Part shown: piece by piece, positions 62,077-64,000 of the stretch
Layout of the letters: each line of letters begins with the position of its first letter
How positions within the stretch are numbered: the stretch's first letter is position 1
Assembly: GCA_965119685.1 (NCBI GenBank)
Contig: OZ221971.1
Coordinates: forward strand, 2,542,001-2,606,000
Source of the DNA: Merdibacter sp965119685
GTDB lineage: Bacteria; Bacillota_I; Bacilli_A; Erysipelotrichales; Erysipelotrichaceae
Direction: 5' to 3'
DNA length: 64,000 bases
Notes under the pieces: generated by a model
Seen by the model: only the letters and a program-made list of their open reading frames with translations
What the model was told of the DNA's origin: nothing
Databases searched by the model: none
Position numbers and translations under genes: made by a program

Positions 62077-63918
62077 TCATTCCCGCTGTATGCGCAGTGT
62101 CGTCTCCGCATAAAAATGTGACAGCGAATAAAACGACAGCAGTGAAACAATAATCAGCACTGCCGAAAACAATCCCGCTCCGCACAACAGCAGCCATCCT
62201 TGTCCAAATCCCGCCAAGACGGATATCGACATCCCAAGCGTGCCGCCTGCCGCAAAGCCATTCATCAGCATGCGGATATACGGTGATAAAAACATGCGAA
62301 GCAAAGTGTGTATGTCGATACCGTTTATCCACAGCAGTATCCATTCCCACTTGCTGCTCTCAAACAAACGGATGCCTACTGCCATCATCAGCAAGAAACT
62401 CAAACCATAAAGCGCTGCGCTCACACATCCATGCACCAGATCATCCAAGCGAATCGTATCATCCATCACATCCATGGCCACAAAGGAATCATTGACACCA
62501 TAACCCTCTGATAACAGCTGCTCTTGCATCTTCCTAAGCTCGCTGTACCCCTGTGCCCGCCATGTATACCCGATAAATTGACGAGAGCTGCAAGTCTGCT
62601 CATAGAGTGCATGGAGATCCTCATAATATACATAAACAAACGCTTCTCCCTGCTCGGTATATCCGTTTTCCACCCCTCTGTGCAAGACCCCCTCAATGCT
62701 TATTGGCAGCTTTACCGTATGTATGCGGACGGTCTTCTTTGTATACTCATATAGATCGATACTTGGCTGCCACGCTCCCTCGTTCAAAAAGGGATATAGG
62801 CGATCATAAGCGTCCTTGCTCAAATAGAGGCCATGCGTTTGGGCGCTGTCAAAGTACGATGCCGTTTTATCCGCCAACGCATCCACATCAAAATAAGGTA
62901 CCACCTCGATCTCTGCATCCTCATGCAGCACTGCACGGATATATGGATAGCAGTTCTCCTGGTGCGGCAGTGAAAATGGGATGTTCGCTTCCTGTGGGCT
63001 TATCTGATGAGGCGAGGCGCTCACAAACAGCTGTAAATCATAAGGAGCGAGCAGCTGACGCTCTTTCTGTGCCAACCGCTCTTGCAAATATGCAGGCACA
63101 AAGGTACAAAGAAACATCACCACGGCAAACAACAACGTCAGATACCGCTGCAGCTGCAAATACTTCCTTTGCCTGCGCTTTCCATACGCCCCTGCAAATG
63201 TATCCTGATGAAAAGAGAGATGCTGCGCCGGCTGAAGACTCCTTGCCGGCATCCGGTGTGAAGATTCCTTTATTTTCTCAATATGACCCTCCTCAATCTG
63301 CCAGATGCTGTCCGCCATTTCCTTTACTTTTTCACTGTGACTGACCAAGATGACATAACATCCCCGCTCATGCGCCGCTTTTTGCAGGATGCGGCAAATT
63401 GCCTCTTCATGATCGGCATCTAAAGAGGAGGTCGGTTCATCCATAATCAAAATATCCGGCTGTTTTACCAAGGCACAGGCGATAGCCAAGCGCTGACGCT
63501 CTCCCAAAGAAAGGTGCTCTGTCTTTTGCTCTGCCTGTTCCCTGCACAGCCCCACTTCCTCTAACAGCGTGCCGATTTCCTCATCGCTCAACAAGCGTCC
63601 CGCCATCTGTGCATGATCGTATAGACTTTCCTGTACGCTGCAGCGTGGGATCAGTTCCTTTTCCTGCAATACAAAGCCGACATGATAACGGCGGTAATCG
63701 CTTTGTTCCCTTAACGACAGCCGTAATATATCACGCCCCTCATACAGCAGGGTATAGTCTTGATCCTTGCTGAGAGCGGCAATGCGATACAACAGAGAGG
63801 TCTTTCCGCATCCGCTCTTCCCGCACAAAAGCGAGACCTCACAGGGAAAGAAGCACAGCCGGTCAAAGGCGAGCAATTCCCGATCATATGCAATCCTGAC
63901 GTTCTTTAGTTCCAGCAT
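62077..63918 (-). CDS. ABC exporter, fused ATPase and FtsX-like permease
   Basis: A 613-residue fusion. Residues 1-215 are an ABC ATPase: Walker A GKSGCGKTS, Q-loop FVLQEKEL, signature LSLGERQR (variant of LSGGQ), Walker B ILIMDEPTSSLDAD. After a linker come a membrane helix (~265-285), a large extracellular domain, and three C-terminal helices as in MacB/FtsX permeases. The substrate is unknown; peptide or lipoprotein handling is common for this class. It overlaps the upstream membrane-protein gene. Confidence 0.9.
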   Translation of the reverse strand: MLELKNVRIAYDRELLAFDRLCFFPCEVSLLCGKSGCGKTSLLYRIAALSKDQDYTLLYEGRDILRLSLREQSDYRRYHVGFVLQEKELIPRCSVQESLYDHAQMAGRLLSDEEIGTLLEEVGLCREQAEQKTEHLSLGERQRLAIACALVKQPDILIMDEPTSSLDADHEEAICRILQKAAHERGCYVILVSHSEKVKEMADSIWQIEEGHIEKIKESSHRMPARSLQPAQHLSFHQDTFAGAYGKRRQRKYLQLQRYLTLLFAVVMFLCTFVPAYLQERLAQKERQLLAPYDLQLFVSASPHQISPQEANIPFSLPHQENCYPYIRAVLHEDAEIEVVPYFDVDALADKTASYFDSAQTHGLYLSKDAYDRLYPFLNEGAWQPSIDLYEYTKKTVRIHTVKLPISIEGVLHRGVENGYTEQGEAFVYVYYEDLHALYEQTCSSRQFIGYTWRAQGYSELRKMQEQLLSEGYGVNDSFVAMDVMDDTIRLDDLVHGCVSAALYGLSFLLMMAVGIRLFESSKWEWILLWINGIDIHTLLRMFLSPYIRMLMNGFAAGGTLGMSISVLAGFGQGWLLLCGAGLFSAVLIIVSLLSFYSLSHFYAETTLRIQRE

Positions 63919-64000
63919 GCAGATTCCCTCTTCTCATCATCATCGGAAACAGACAGGTGCACAGAAAGGTAAGCGCCGCCAGCATCAGCACCGCCTGCGG
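63884..64000 (-). CDS. C-terminal end of a membrane protein (cut by window edge)
   Basis: Thirty-eight codons running in from the right edge: a hydrophobic helix (AVLMLAALTFLCTCLFPMMM) and a basic end, stopping 35 bases inside the ABC gene. The pattern fits the last helix of a second permease of the same exporter. Only the tail is seen, so the identification is tentative. Confidence 0.5.
   Translation of the reverse strand, partial: PQAVLMLAALTFLCTCLFPMMMRRGNLHAGTKERQDCI

Noticed and set aside
62607..63344. 245-codon rightward frame inside the ABC exporter gene
   Set aside because: Antisense to a clear ABC protein, Pro/His/Arg-rich and without a ribosome site or domain.

Overview
The window is chromosomal DNA of a Bacillota (Firmicutes) bacterium carrying the right end of an integrated tailed phage. 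Strong AGGAGG-type ribosome sites, the cdaA-cdaR-glmM cluster, a CIRCE heat-shock operator, a cre catabolite site and an MreB/signal-peptidase pair support Bacillota. An Erysipelotrichales-like gut anaerobe is my best guess, but that is inference. TGA is used as a normal stop throughout, so the genetic code is standard.

Positions 1 to about 14,680 are prophage, visibly more AT-rich than the host part and almost entirely leftward. Reading leftward from the switch: a Cro-like regulator, small early proteins, a 3D-domain protein broken by an in-frame TGA, recombination genes (DUF1351, ERF, HNH-like, RusA), a replication organizer, two DNA methyltransferases, a run of small ATGA-coupled proteins, SSB, a late sigma-like regulator, and the packaging genes (TerS, TerL, start of the portal protein, cut by the window edge). 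Rightward from the switch run the CI-like repressor and a DUF4236 surface-like protein that is probably made in the lysogen. Three 17-bp operators GTTTAA-N5-TTAAAC mark the switch. The tyrosine integrase is the last phage gene, next to the 3' end of a tRNA-Gly gene, the probable attachment site.

From 14,678 a leftward tRNA cluster (Ser, Asp, Asp, Gly) starts the host part. It is followed by an apparently orphan MazF toxin, a LolA-like membrane-anchored protein, a CopZ-like metal chaperone, an aspartokinase without ACT domains, a NUDIX hydrolase and MutY. Next comes a cell-wall set (alpha/beta hydrolase, membrane-anchored MurF-like ligase, Ddl), a two-component system, and cdaA-cdaR-glmM with a HAD phosphatase. 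RluA-type synthase, a MATE exporter, a NimA-like flavoprotein and FtsH (under a CIRCE operator) follow, then two lipoproteins (one NlpC/P60), a LytTR regulator with a degenerate receiver, and asparagine synthetase.

From 44 to 52 kb there is a sucrose locus: a LacI-type regulator, a membrane protein, then the EIIBCA transporter, sucrose-6-phosphate hydrolase and fructokinase. The promoter overlaps a cre site and is flanked by two copies of a 17-bp operator in inverted orientation. The rest holds MreB and signal peptidase I, L-serine dehydratase, a TIM44-like membrane protein, a P-loop kinase, a TauE-type exporter, and a malic enzyme-fumarase (alpha, beta) operon; serine, malate and fumarate catabolism thus meet at pyruvate and C4 acids. 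An ABC exporter locus runs off the right edge.

I found no clearly novel multi-gene system. The most unusual signals are regulatory or RNA-level: a cloverleaf-like hairpin at 17245-17311, a family of terminators with structured loops, the promoter-hairpin leader before the packaging genes, the 17-bp prophage operators, CIRCE on ftsH, and the double sucrose operator.
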